Shown: positions 45,118 to 56,883, counted from the stretch's first letter. The stretch: DNA of 64,000 nucleotides from Morinoia aosen (GCA_030386875.1 CM059579.1:90338253-90402252); one strand, 5' to 3'. Program-made: numbers and translations. The notes: generated from the sequence alone by a model not told the origin.

Positions 45118-45955
45118 TGTGGTGGTATGAACACACACCACCACAACCTTCGCACGCTTCATGGTTGGAGATGAGACCACACGCAACTCCAGTGTTCGAG
45201 GCGGGGAAAAATACACCGCGCGGTCCGACGTGAAAGTAAACAGGCGTTCCCTCGCACGCTTCAATACACCGCGCGGTCCGACGTGAAAGTAAACAGGCGT
45301 TCCCTCGCACGCTTCATGGTTGGAGATGAGACCACACGCAACTCCAGTGTTTGAGGCAAATACACCGCGCGGTCCGACGTGAAAGTAAACAGGCGTTCCC
45401 GCCAATCAGAGACCCGGACGGGTAGAGTCAACCTCCAGCGAGGCCTATATAAACAGCCGCGCAGCCAGCGGAGCTGAGTACACTCGCAGCGTCCCTGGTG
45501 TTTACAACAAAGTCTCGACGCTCCGCAAGCACCACCTCCGCTACCGTCACCGCCGCCTCGACTGCCAGCCGCCACTCCTCGTCGCTCCCTCGACTCGAGC
45601 CAGTTCCCTGCTAGCGCCTCTGATACTCCTCGTTCGGAGACTCTCGGTCGGTAGCCGCCTCACCGGTCTGCTCTCGCCTACGACCACGCTGCGCCTCCCC
45701 GACAACCGTCGGCCGGCCTGGACGTCCTCGGTTGCGGTACTACCCGGCTGTGATATTTCATTGTGTGCCACTATTGTCGGCGATCTTCTCAATAATACGG
45801 CATTAATTCCAGTTGTGTTTTCCTTACCCTGTCGGGTTCGTTTGCACCTCAGGCACTCGCTCCGGGCATTGATGTGCAAAGTCTAAAGGTTTACAAAGTC
45901 TAAAGGTTTACAAAGTCTGCCCGGAGTGTAAAGCAGCCTGAGGGAGAACACCACA
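45118..45955 (+). repeat. 3' LTR of the CsRn1-like element
   Basis: Nearly identical to 40271-41092. Distinguishing features: CCGCGCGG versus CTGTGCGG, an 18-bp tandem duplication (TCTAAAGGTTTACAAAG) near 45885-45920, and a few point changes. TATA box at 45446-45453. Confidence 0.94.
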
Positions 45956-45959
45956 CTTC

Positions 45960-46245
45960 CATCACCCAGGAAGTAAACCACCAGACTGAACATGCTATAA
46001 ACTCGAATGTCTTAACTCAACAAGTGACTAATAAAAAGCCACAACCACTATCTCAACTCCTGAAGAGCTAGTATCCCCATCACCAGTGATTGGTGGCAAG
46101 TTTTTAGCTAACAAACTGGCCAAAGACACAACCATTGATCCATCTCCAGTATTAGGCCGAAAAGCAAATTCTGGAAAAACACCTCTAAAACAGCGCCCTC
46201 GACATCCAACAAAAAACCCAACACCATATCCACTCAAAAAGAACT
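45960..46245 (+). pseudogene. LINE ORF1, 3' remainder after the Gypsy insertion
   Basis: Restarts in the interrupted ORF1 frame directly after the CTTC duplication. That frame stops at TAG 46069-46071. The +1-shifted frame from about 46040 is open to TAA 46243-46245 and overlaps the ORF2 frame, which suggests a small indel in this copy. Confidence 0.75.
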
Positions 46246-49200
46246 AAAAGTCCTTCAATGGAACTGCTATAGTCTCCGCAATAAACTCTCTCTTCTTAAG
46301 CCTCATCTCTACACGACTCATCCCCATGTTGTATGCTTGTGCGAAACATGGCTATCTGCTGGATTTGAGCCCTCATTTATTAACTACACAGCACAATATT
46401 GTCATCGTCAGAATGGTCATCAAGGAGGAGGACTGGCAGTTCTAGTTCGTAATGATGTCCCTCATCTGCCAATGAACATCACTAAATATCCCAATGGTCA
46501 ACTAGAAGTTCAAGCCCTGTCAATTTCAATCAAACATTCAAGATCTCTAGCCATCCTCAATGTTTACAATCCAAATCAAGCAGTCAGACTCACAGAAATC
46601 AATTACTACTTTACCTCCCTAAAAAGCCCTTTTCTAATTGTGGGTGACTTTAATGCACACGGTACTCTGTGGGAGCCCAGGAACACCTGTACTCCCAACA
46701 CCACAGGAAAAAACATAGAACTCTCTTTACTTCAACATCCTACCATTGCTCTAATAACTCCTCCCTCACTTCCCACTTACTTCAACACCTATCATAACAC
46801 TCACTCCACACTAGATCTCTCTTTCTTATCTACAAATCTTCTCTCCAATGCAACAGTACAATCAGGCCCTGACCTAACCAGTGACCACTACATAGTAACA
46901 ACAACCCTCGAACTATCCCCTCAAGTCGTCAGGTATCAGACCCTGCCACGTTGGAAATTTCACCAAGGATCATGGAGGACATGGGTATCATCTCTTCCAA
47001 GTACAGATGAGTTCAGAGATGAAGATGTAACCACAAGCTCATCAAATTTCACAACTTGCATTTTAGCAGCCTCCACTACAGCTTTCCCCCAAACAAAGGA
47101 AACAGTAAACCCTCGTTTCAGCAAACCTTGGTGGAACCAATCGTGTAAGGCTGCCCTTGAAAACAGAAACTTTGCAAAGAAAAAGTTAATAAAACAACCA
47201 TCACAACCTAACCTCATAGATTTCAAACGTGCAGAAGCTCTCCTTAAGAGAGAAATAAAGCAAGCAAAACACTCATCCTGGACAAAATTCTGCAACTCAA
47301 TCACCTCAGAGACCCCTCCCTCGATGCTTTGGAAAAAAATTCGAAACCTCTAACCCTCCCAACGCCAAACTCAACCATTTGTCACGGCAACTTCAATCGT
47401 CTCAGAGTCCAAGGAAAAAGTTAATCTTCTGGCATCCTTTTTTGAAAGTAACTTTTCAGAAACAGTTCCTCGCCCTTACCCCACTTATATATTGTTGCCT
47501 CTATCCACAGCCTTGCTCAATGACAACCCAGTGTGGTACAACTCTCCTCTAATAATTCATGAACTAAATAAAGCTATCTCTCCACTAAGTAATACCTCCC
47601 CAGGTTTGGATCAAATCAGCTATGAACATCTCAAGCATCTTCCTCCACCATATAAAGAATGGCTGCATGACATCTACAGCCAAAGTTTTAATTCTGGAAT
47701 AATCCCAAAACCATGGAAAAAAGCCCTGCTCCTACCCATACAAAAGTCTTCTAAGCCTGCCTCAAGTGTCTCCTCCTATCGGCCCATCTCATTGTTGTCC
47801 TGTACTGGCAAACTAATGGAGTCTCTAATAAATAATAGACTGAACTATTTTTTAGAGGAGGGCCACGCCCTGAGGAAGCAACAGGGAGGATTTCGGCGCA
47901 GGCTGTCGGCGGTGGACCAAGTAGCGAGGCTTGAATCTGCCATCCGAATGGCGCTACAGAGAAGACACTTTCTAGTAGTCGCCTTCTGTGATCTCACTCA
48001 GGCTTTTGATCGGGTTTGGCATACCGGCTTTTTGTACAAACTCTCAAAAATAGGAATACATGGTAAGCTTCTTCGCTGGGTTCGAGGCTACCTATCAAAG
48101 CGCAGTTTTCAGGTCTTCTTTGAAGGCCTACGCTCTAGGGAGAAAAAAATGAAGTCTGGTGTTCCTCAAGGAGCAGTACTTTCCCCATTATTATTTAATG
48201 TAATGCTGAGTGACCTGCCATCATTTCCAGATGTACAGAGTGCAGAATATGCTGATGACATCACGTTCTTTTCTTCTCATAAAATCTTAGCAAATGCTGT
48301 ACAATCAATACAAGCTGCACTGACCTCATTTCATGATCAAAAACAAAATGTATGCTTTTTACACTTTCACAAACCATTTCTCCAACAATAACTGTGGCAG
48401 GAATAACCCTAACTTTTGTAAGCAAACACCGGTATCTGGGGGTAACTCTGGATGCTCCCAAGTTAAATTGGTCCTCTCATATTTCCTCTCTCAAACTCAG
48501 CTGCATTCCCCTTACAAACTTACTAAAATCAATCTCTCACCATCAGTGGGGTGCAGATCGCTCTCTCCTTCTAAAACTGTACCGTACGCTTATAAGAAGT
48601 CGACTAGACTATGCAGCCCCCCTATATTGCACAGCCCCTAAACGCCTACTACAACAACTAAATATTATTCAGAACAATTCCCTACGAATTGCCCTTGGTT
48701 GCCTCAAAACCACTCCAATAAATTCTCTAGAAATAGAAGCAAATATTCCTCCATTGCCCTTACACAGAACTCTCCTCCTACTAGACTACGCTCACAAAGT
48801 TTCTCATCTCTCAGAACTCCTACAGCTTCCTTCCATTCCTCAAATCAAGCTCTTGAGTAAAACATCCTCATTTCTATCACTTGCAATGAAAATATTAGAA
48901 AGTTACCAACAACCTTTTCCACGTCCAGCAATAACCTCTCTCCACTCACCTTTCCCTCCTCTTCTTGATACTAATTCTTTGTTGGTTACAAATTTTGCCT
49001 CAGAGCCATCTGCTACTCTCTCTACAGAAACTAATAAACAGCTCTTCAACGAACTTGTTCATGGCCAATATAGTGGCTTTTTGCATGCTTTCACTGATGG
49101 TTCTCATATAGAAAGCCCCCTAACCTCCACTGCAGCAGCTCTGGTGATTCCAAGGAGAAATGTCTTCCTTGATTGGAAGCTCTCTCCATTTGTTTCCTCA

Positions 49201-49968
49201 TTTGGTGCTGAGCTCTATGCAATCTATGAGGCCTTGAACTGGGCCCAAAACAACCTTCAGACTGGAGAGTCTTATGTGGTCTTTACTGACTCTCTTTCCT
49301 CAATTCTTCTTCTCCAATCATTGAAACCAAAAAAATATACTACATTAATATTCAATATACAACAAACTTTGTCAATTTTAAATGAAAAATATACAGTCAA
49401 AATCCAGTTCATTCCTGCTCACCAAGGAATTGCAGGAAACGAAGCAGCAGATGCAACAGCAAAAGCTGCACACAACCTCAGGTTTCGCACATTGTTTCCG
49501 CTGCTCACAGAGGATATTCCTAAAATTTTACTTGAGGTCTTGATCGCCGAGTGGGAGAGAACATGGCATGAATCAGCCCAAAATGGCAAGGGTAGGTTTC
49601 TGGCTTCAATCAAGGACTCCATAAAAGAATGGCCTTGGGCATCCCACCCAAGCCGGGCAGTTGAAACTGCCATAACCAGGCTCAGACTTGGACATGTACG
49701 ACTTGCGGCTCACCTGTACAGATTTAGACTGATTGATCACCCAGACTGTGACTGTGGTGTTGCTGAAACAGTTCAGCACTTTCTTCTGCATTGCCAGAAT
49801 CATAACAATGCCCGCCAACATCTAACCTCCTTCCTCAACTCCGTACATGTACCCCTAACAGTTAAAAATGTACTAGGTGGAGGTCCCTTTCCTGACTCTG
49901 TGCAATTTCCAATAATGCAAGCCCTTGCCAATTTCCTGAGAGATACAAACAAGGTATCATTACTGTGA
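46241..49968 (+). pseudogene. LINE ORF2: endonuclease, RT, RNase H (decayed)
   Basis: Three blocks. 46241-47353: APE-type endonuclease (LQWNCYSLRNK, ETW, VGDFNAHGTLW, SDHYIV) that nicks target DNA; stopped by TAA 47351-47353. 47354-48350, same frame: RT with LLPIQKSSK, SYRPISLLSC, FCDLTQAFDRVWH, SGVPQGAVLSPLLF and YADDITFF. Near 48350 the frame changes by +2 with apparent loss of a dozen or so residues. 48352-49968: thumb motif RYLGVTLD, then RNase H (FTDGSHIES, GAELYAIYEAL, FTDSLSS, PAHQGIAGNEAAD) and a C-terminal CDCG...HFLLHC knuckle. TGA at 49966-49968. RNase H supports the I superfamily. Confidence 0.92.
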
Positions 49969-51076
49969 ATAAGTAAAACTGTATATCCTTAGGTATGCAC
50001 GGGGATGCAGTGTCTGTATCTGTGAATGAGTATCATATGCTAGGCAGTAGTATCAGAATTTTAAAAGGGGACATCCCTCCCCCACTTTCTCAAAAATTGG
50101 CTGCTTAAAGTTGAATTGCCAAGGACTACCCCCCACTCAATCTCCCCCTCTCAAATTATCCAGTACTTCTCAGCGACGGTAATAACGATTTAGAACTGCC
50201 ATGATTTGGGGCATCATTCTGGCATCCTTGGTGTCGGGTATCAGTAGTTAGCACTAACCTGAGGCCGGGATGGTGCCTCGGGTCATGTTTGTTACTCCCT
50301 CAGAGACCCACATGCATACAGGCATCCGTGAGAACTTTTGTAACTTAATAATGTACCTGTCTCTTGGGAACCTCCAGGCTGCGCCGCCCAGGCTGGAGCT
50401 TTCCTTTGTTCTGTAAGTTTTGGATGCATGTGTGTATTGAAATTAATAATTTATTGAGTAGAATTTTTCTCCCTCCTTCTGTAAGGTATAATTTTCGCTT
50501 TCCCTTCCCCCATCCTTGTGATTACTTATTCAATCAGATTCCCACTCATACACAGTATATTAAAACTGCCCATTCCCCCTACAAACACATCTACTACTCA
50601 TAGTCAGTGTCACAAAACACATACTGAAGAAATAATTGTTCCTGTAGAAATTTTCCTCAGTTCAACATCCGAGTAACTAAGAGTGGGACACAGTGAGGAA
50701 GATGGACACAGAGGAGAAAAGTACTACCTAACTTGAAAACGATTCTACATGCTGCTAGATCATGTAGCCTACATTTCTGGTACTGTGTGAAGGCATGTTA
50801 GGTTCTTCCAAGGGCGTGTGTGCGAGGATGAGTGTGTGTCTGTGTGTGTTTGGAGGTAGGATGTATCTCTTTTGTTTCAGATTTTTCTATTCCAGATTAA
50901 ATGATATATCTTAAAAACTTAGAAACCTTAAATAAGTGACACATTAGTGTGACTGGTTGGCATGCTCCAGGAACTTCTTGTCTAATCAATATTACCTGCC
51001 CTCAGAGTGTGTCAAGACTTGAGGCTGCATGAGCTTGTTCTCAAAGCCTCGATAAACCCTGAGAGAACAACAACAA
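49969..51076 (+). other. LINE 3' UTR and tail
   Basis: About 1.1 kb without coding, with GTGTGT-rich patches near 50815-50855, ending GAGAGAACAACAACAA just before the 18-bp target duplication. Confidence 0.8.
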
Positions 51077-51276
51077 CGACAGAGTCAGTGGACACTGTGC
51101 GCTGTTCGTCGCTTTGCATTTTATCGCCGTCTTGTGATGTATTATCGCCGTCTTGTGATGTATCGGTTAACAATTTGATGATGACGTTGTAGGGACTTCA
51201 GGAAACGAAGTCTCTTCAAGTTTGCCTGGCATGCAGGTGAGTCATAAAACGAGTGTACTTATGATAAATACTGTGT

Positions 51277-51363
51277 TAAGCGGCCCATAGACGATCAATT
51301 TTGTCAAAATAATTGACAATGATGAATATTGACAATTACATTGATCGTCTATGGGTCGCTTTA
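51277..51363. repeat. 86-bp palindromic MITE-like hairpin
   Basis: GCGGCCCATAGACGATCAAT near 51280 and ATTGATCGTCTATGGGTCGC near 51340 are inverted repeats with one mismatch, joined by a TTGTCAA/TTGACAA-bearing loop. Confidence 0.8.
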
Positions 51364-51540
51364 GAGTGATGTGAAAACTTCTTCTGGTTTGACGTCTGGG
51401 AGAACAGAAACGTGGCCTCGGGTATTATGCAAGTTGCACACCAAACCTACAATGTTGGGGCAGACCGTCAGATATCCCATAATTGAAGAGGACTTGTGTA
51501 ATATTCTATTAATTTAGCATTGTGAACTTTGGTTTATTAT

Positions 51541-51930
51541 GCTTTCGAATTATTTACCTTTCGATTTATGTAGTAATTTATTTAGCTTTCGATTTATTTA
51601 TTTAGCTTTAGGTTTGTTGATTTATTTATTTCGATTTCGGTTTGTTGATTTATTTATTCCGATTTCGGTTTGTTGATTTATTTATTTCGATTTCGGTTTG
51701 TTGATTTATTTATTTCGATTTCGGTTTGTTGATTTATTTATTTCGATTTCGGTTTGTTGATTTATTTATTTCGATTTCGGTTTGTTGATTTATTTATTTG
51801 GCTTTCGATTTGTTTATTCATTTATTTTGCTTTCGATTTGTTTATTCATTTATTTTGCTTTCGATTTGTTGATTCATTTATTTCGCTTTCGATTTGTTGA
51901 CTTATTTATTTCGTTTTCGATTTGTTGAAC
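51541..51930 (+). repeat. 28-bp minisatellite
   Basis: Tandem units of about 28 bp containing GATTTCGGTTTGTTGATTTA. The central five or so units (51600-51790) are nearly identical, with decay toward both ends (GCTTTCGATTTGTTTATTCA variants). Confidence 0.85.
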
Positions 51931-52501
51931 TTTCGACAAATCGTGTAACTACTACGTCGAGCCATTACCCACCCGTCACAGAATCAGCAACTGGTTAGGC
52001 GTTACCAACACCTGCGTCGGGTGCAGGGCAGAGCTGTGCTACAGATTTTCTAATCGAGGGTCCCCTTTTCAATCGCATGCCTCCCATTCCCATCGTGAAG
52101 ATGCTTACAAATTGCATTGCTCGCGTTTGCAGTATACCGTGCTCGGGGAAATGACCAATTACTGCTCCATTGTGGTACTACTCGGTCATTATTTCACTAT
52201 TTTCTCTGGTTATTTTCTTACCAGAAAGGAAACGGGAAGTTTCTTTGAACAAGAAAACCTTGAAAATTATAGGACTTACATACATTGCTCTCAGAACATA
52301 TATAAGGTTTGTATTAGTGTGGCTCTAATTTTAGTCACTTGAATTTTTCAAGTTTTTGGATTAGATTCTTGGAAGTAATGAATCCTCCAAATTGGTGCGA
52401 AATTGTTTTATGCATTGACGTTTCGAAGGTATATAAATTCAGCTCGAGATTCAATTTATACTATCTTGTAATTGCTGATACTATTAGAAGTATGGTAGGT
52501 G
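51931..52501. other. Gene-free stretch
   Basis: No gene recognised. The frame at 52112-52342 has no motif. Confidence 0.5.
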
Positions 52502-52509
52502 GAAGTTGA

Positions 52510-52898
52510 GGTAAATCTGAAGGATATGTCAGTTATCGATTTTGTAAATTTCGATGCCTATGCATAGTTAATTAGATCGAAAAAAACAAGTTTTATTCTA
52601 TGCACTTTCCGTCTCAAATGAGTATTTTATTAGTTATAGCGGTAAATGACTTACCGCAACTCCAGTGTTTGAAGCGGCAAGTAATTCAAGGAGCACGTCG
52701 GACAGCAACACTGCCATGCGCGCTCTCTTCCAGCGCGATCGTCATCAAAGACGAAACTAAACTTACCGCTATAAATCGTAAAATACTCATTTGAGACGGA
52801 AAGTGCATTGAAGGAAACTTGTTTATTTTGATTCAATTAATTAGGTTCAGGCACCAAAAAGTGGAAAATCGATAACTGACATATCCTTCAGATTTACC
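52510..52898. mobile_element. MITE with long TIRs and 8-bp TSD
   Basis: Flanked by GAAGTTGA at 52502-52509 and 52899-52906. The outer inverted ends start GGTAAATCTGAAGGATATGT and extend past TCAGTTATCGATTTT; further inverted blocks (CAAATGAGTATTTTA, GTTATAGCGGTAA) run toward the centre. 389 bp, non-coding. An 8-bp duplication fits hAT-like mobilisation, although the ends do not begin with the usual CAG. A decayed relative is in COX6A intron 1 (12165-12385). Confidence 0.85.
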
Positions 52899-52906
52899 GA
52901 AGTTGA

Positions 52907-53861
52907 GTACTTTGCAACCATAGCTGAGCAATAATTTTTAAACTATATTTTCGTGTACACACATAACAGGCTGGTACCTGGGAACCTAGCTCCTCGAAGT
53001 CTCTTCACTTAACAGTAAAATTGTTCAGTTTCTGGAGGAATAATGCTGACGCGAAGAATTCCTAAGAGTCACGAACGGGGAAAAGCTGTCGCGAAAAGGC
53101 TAGTAAAGCAATTTACCATCCAAAAAACGGAGATCAGAAGTGAAAAATTTCTGGAGATATTATAGGAAAAGTTAGCAAATTCGATTTTAAAACTCCTTTG
53201 ATAATTGTTGAATCCTTATATATGGATGTACCGTATGTACAACTTTTTCTCACAATTTTCAATCAAGTGCGAGGAATGTGATAAAAATGCCCACTATTTG
53301 TTCAGAAAAAATAAGTTAAAACATTCTACTGATCCGACTGAAACCCCGTTCTAAATAGTTTCAAGTATTGAGTTCGGGTTCGCTAGACATAATTTACCGA
53401 AAACCTAACACAGCATTCTTGTCTACAGCAAATAAGCATACACGTAGAAATAGATTTGAATGGATGTTAATTTTATGATGTGTGGAGAATACGTGAGGTG
53501 ATTGCTATATAAATTGTTGTCACAGGTTACGCTAATATTAATTTATTTGCCAGGTTGAAATATTGGAAAAGGACTCGCGCTTGGATAGAAATAAATCTCT
53601 ACAAAACAGTGATCCAGTGTGCCAATTGGAATGTTTGGGTAATACATCTGATTAACAATCTAATACTCACTGTTCACAGAGCGTTTATGAATGCAATAGT
53701 TATAATTTTCAGTTCCCAATTTTTCTCATAGAAACAAGTCATATTCTGCTGTGTTCAACTGACGTTTGTCATGCTCAGTCAATTTGTAATGACAAAAATT
53801 TCTGCAAAGAAACTTAAAACTCAGAGTGGTTAAGTGCGTGAGGGAAACATCGGGATAATAA
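52907..53861. other. Gene-free stretch
   Basis: Nothing recognised as coding or as a bounded repeat. Confidence 0.5.
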
Positions 53862-54085
53862 AGCCCGGGGAAATGTGTGAGGTTCCGAGCTAAAGGTTAG
53901 GTAGGTTTTCCTTTTGATGAAATAGGTTTTTATTTTGTTACGGAGCATCTAATTTGGTCCATTGCAGTTCTGTTCTTTAGCACCTACTATTCTCTTCTTA
54001 GACTTTTATCTTGTTTCCGAACGTTCCATCTCAACTTACTGTTTCTATGCGCACGGGATTCGTGAGGAGATTCAGGGTAAACGGT
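53862..54085 (+). mobile_element. R365 repeat, 3'-incomplete copy
   Basis: GTGAGGTTCCGAGCTAAAGG through ACTTACTGTTTCTATGCGCA in family order. The tail is absent. Confidence 0.7.
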
Positions 54086-54589
54086 CGATCGTATAGTTTA
54101 AGCTATGCTTTGTAAGCCGAGGTGTTGTAGTATGTTATTCTTTATGACAGTCGAAATAACGTGAGCCGTTTGCCTTCAGTTCATACACAGTTCGATCTTT
54201 TTATTCGCTAGAGAGAGCTTATTCTACTGTAGAGCTCCAAAAACTCAGAGCTTTTGGTCGTAGGTCAGACGGATTCTTTCAGGTATTGGAGTCCAGCCAA
54301 ATTTATTTTGGAGGAATTGCGTGATCGCGTTTTTTGACACTACGTTTATCCACCACTTTGGCTGTGAAGTTTGTGAAGTTCGTACATTTTTATTATTCTT
54401 TTTAAAGGTACTGAGGTTCTCCAGACTCGACAGCAATGGTCCAAACGCGTTAAGACTGAATCTTGAATAATCAAAGGTTTTCGTTATACGTTTTCTTAAT
54501 ACGCTGAAACATAGAGGTTTTGCTAGTTTTGTCGCGTATCGTTTGCACGAGTCGTTTGAAAATCCCGCGTTTGTTAGCACGTTGATTGC
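54086..54589. other. No recognisable gene
   Basis: A 111-codon frame on the minus strand (54245-54580) has ordinary composition but no motif I know. It is too weak to call. Confidence 0.4.
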
Positions 54590-54745
54590 GATGGGTTAAA
54601 ATGAAGTTAAATACTCAACTCAAATTTAAAGTCAAAAGTGACCAGCAATTTTATAAATATCAAATATTAACTGGGTCCAATAAACACCATAAATTTAAAA
54701 AAGATAGTTAAAATTCCCCAAACGAGCCATCGGTGGGTCGGTTCG
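54590..54745 (+). repeat. ~170-bp dispersed repeat, copy 3
   Basis: GATGGGTTAAAATGAAGTTA, then ATTAACTGGGTCCAATAAAC and CATCGGTGGGTCGGTTCGCA; collinear with 14480 and 20656. Confidence 0.65.
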
Positions 54746-55224
54746 CAGCAGGAAGAACCTCAGAGCGACCACCGATGGGTCGTATCGCAGGCAACTGTGA
54801 ACACGTTCGCTGCCGATTCACCACATGGTGAATTTCTCGTTCACGTATCGCTGTGCTGTGAATGAACAGCATTTCAATTATTTTAACATCTTTTTTAGAA
54901 AAGATCTAAGCATACGAGGCAAAATATCACCATGCTATTAAATTTTCACATTTAGGAAAGATACAATTTTTTTTCGAGCAGTAGAGTCGTTTTTGAACTC
55001 TGCTACTAACAACCTAACCCAACATGCGGCAGTGAATGTGTTAGACACTTAAATTCTTTACTTTATCGAATGAGTCGATTATATCGTCTCCGAACGTCGG
55101 TGTAGGTTTTAGTGATAGCATTCTTTGATAAAAAAATGCATTGCGTGAAACTTGTTTCACATTTAAGGCCATTTTGGCCCTAACACTTCTCGTATTTTAG
55201 GTCTTTCAGAAGACTTTTAGCGTT
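54746..55224. other. Gene-free stretch
   Basis: Includes a second CACCGATGGGTCGTATCGCA motif near 54770, related to the ~170-bp repeat. No gene. Confidence 0.5.
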
Positions 55225-55572
55225 GACTACCCTCATGGGGATAAAACTATTGTATCTATGGGAATTATAGCACTCCCAGGGGGAAAAATCTGTGAGGCCC
55301 CGAACTGAGAGTTAGGTTGGTCTTTTTTCGTTGAAATAATTTTTTTCTTGTTTTGTTAAAGGACTATCGCTTTTTGGTTCACTGCCATCCTGTTTTTCAG
55401 CACCTATTGCTTTATTCTTCAAATTTTGTCTTGTTTCATGAACTTCTTTCTCAACTTACTATTTTTATGCCTCTTATGCATAGATTCCCCATTATCTTTT
55501 CTCCATACTAAATGGTGCCTTCCTCCTTCCTCTCTTCGATACGCTCTTTTTTTTTGTAGCGGTTACTGAGCA
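55225..55572 (+). mobile_element. R365 repeat copy
   Basis: From CCCTCATGGGGATAAAACTA to TTGTAGCGGTTACTGAG, well conserved. The expected AAACTAACTTATAATCTAAT tail appears only at about 56025-56045, after 450 bp of other DNA, so the copy may be split by an insertion. Confidence 0.75.
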
Positions 55573-56039
55573 TTCAAGCATTAAAAAGATATATTGAGTC
55601 TCGCTTCCTATCAGAATACTAGTCGTGTATGATCACCGAATCAAATCTTGCCTCCTACATGTCTGGTTCTAATATTGCAACTTGCTATGGGTAACATCGC
55701 TGATCTTCAGTCTGCTCTTAAATCGTTTTTCGAACATAGTGTTAAATACAGCCGGTTTTACTTATATTGTGAAATACAGCATCAAATATCGAGTTAATTA
55801 TTTCATTGATTAGCGAAACTAGGTTAAGTGAATTAGGTTAAATATCATTGTACACCTTAGAATAACGTGATGGTAGGATGCCCTAGAAGTCACTGAACTT
55901 ATTCGGGCCCACAGGTAGCTATACTCAAATTTGACCATTGTACTAGACTTGAGAAACATTTTACCTCTGTATCTCCTGTGGTGAATAAATTGTTTAAATT
56001 GTTCAAAAGTTGTTTAAATTGTTTAAACTAACTTATAAT

Positions 56040-56190
56040 CTAATCTCCTGTTTTATAACCCTGTTTCATGTCACTGTTTCTATGCGCAGGGAATCTTGTG
56101 TGTGGGGCACACCTTGAACAAGGGTTTTGCATTCCTTTAACTAAATACTAAATGGTACATTCGTCCTTCTTCTCTTTTATCCTTTGTGTG
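56040..56190 (+). mobile_element. R365-related fragment
   Basis: CATGTCACTGTTTCTATGCG, CTAAATACTAAATGGTACAT and CGTCCTTCTTCTCTTTTATC match the 3' half of R365. A longer central spacer than in other copies. Confidence 0.5.
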
Positions 56191-56880
56191 CGGACGGATA
56201 CTCTAGTGCCAATATGCCTAGTGCTTCCAGTTTAGGGCATCTAACATAATTCAAAAGTAATTTAACTAGTGAGGGAATATTTTGAAATAAACATCGAAAT
56301 TAGGGATATTAATAGCCTCCATGAAACAAATTTTCTGACCTTCCAGAATTCGGTTCGCGTAAATTACCCTAGACTACCTCCAAGTTCACGCCGTAGGTCG
56401 GCGCAACATGTGCAATAACCTTTCTGTGTAACTTGGGGAAGTTTCTTCTGACCTTTGTTCGTTTTTTGATAAGTTTGGGCAGAAACCTACGAATGATTTC
56501 TTCGAACATTCAAAAACTTTTTTTTCATTATCGAAAATTTCTCTTGCCAAGCATAGAGCTTTAAATATTCAAAATTTTTTGAATTGAAATAAAGCAGTCG
56601 CTTCTATAAGAGCAATACACCCACACTGGAGCAATTTCACTGATACTTCAGGGTGATAAGAACTTTTTCCCATGAAAATTTTTCCCGAAACTATTTAAAT
56701 TTTCGTACTCAAAGGGTTAAACAATCCTTTTTATTGTGGAGGCAAAAAGCTGCAATGCAAATTTCATTTAATTTGAAACTGGACCAGAGAATGTTATTTC
56801 AAGCTGAAGTTAATTTTTTCATCCCAGGACCTGAACTGATTTGCCTGAAAATCGTACTTTTTCAAATCAACGCTCTAAGA
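56191..56880. other. Gene-free stretch
   Basis: No gene recognised. The 56653-56892 frame has no motif. Confidence 0.5.
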
Positions 56881-56883
56881 GGG

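Larger units (their letters stand above)
40271..45955 (+). mobile_element. CsRn1-like Gypsy LTR retrotransposon, apparently intact
   Basis: Inserted in LINE ORF1 with the 4-bp duplication CTTC (40267-40270 and 45956-45959). LTRs 40271-41092 (822 bp) and 45118-45955 (838 bp) differ by a handful of substitutions and one 18-bp tandem duplication. PBS TGGTGACCCC at 41094-41103 matches the 3' end of tRNA-Trp. gag (41126-41944) and pol (41893-45090) are open and overlap in the -1 frame. The gag CHCC zinc motif and tRNA-Trp PBS are marks of the CsRn1/Kabuki lineage. G13 tract before the 3' LTR. No env. GC-richer than its surroundings. Looks young and possibly still able to move. Confidence 0.95.
38517..51076 (+). 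mobile_element. I-group LINE with ORF1/ORF2, 18-bp TSD, split by Gypsy
   Basis: Flanked by an 18-bp duplication starting CGACAGAGTCAGTGGAC at 38499-38516 and 51077-51094. The 3' end has an ACAACAACAA tail. Without the nested Gypsy element the LINE is about 6.9 kb: short 5' UTR, gag-like ORF1 with CCHC knuckles, ORF2 with endonuclease, RT and RNase H, and a 1.1-kb 3' UTR. RNase H plus CCHC gag points to the I superfamily (I, Nimb or a related clade). Full-length at the 5' end judging by the TSD, but coding is decayed: stops in both ORFs, a shift near the end of ORF1 and a break at 48350. Confidence 0.92.

Noticed and set aside
51600-51920. CRISPR-like regular repeats
   Set aside because: The units are contiguous 28-bp tandem copies without unique spacers, and the DNA is eukaryotic: a minisatellite.
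54245-54580. 111-codon minus-strand frame as a gene
   Set aside because: No recognisable domain and it lies between repeat copies; evidence too weak.
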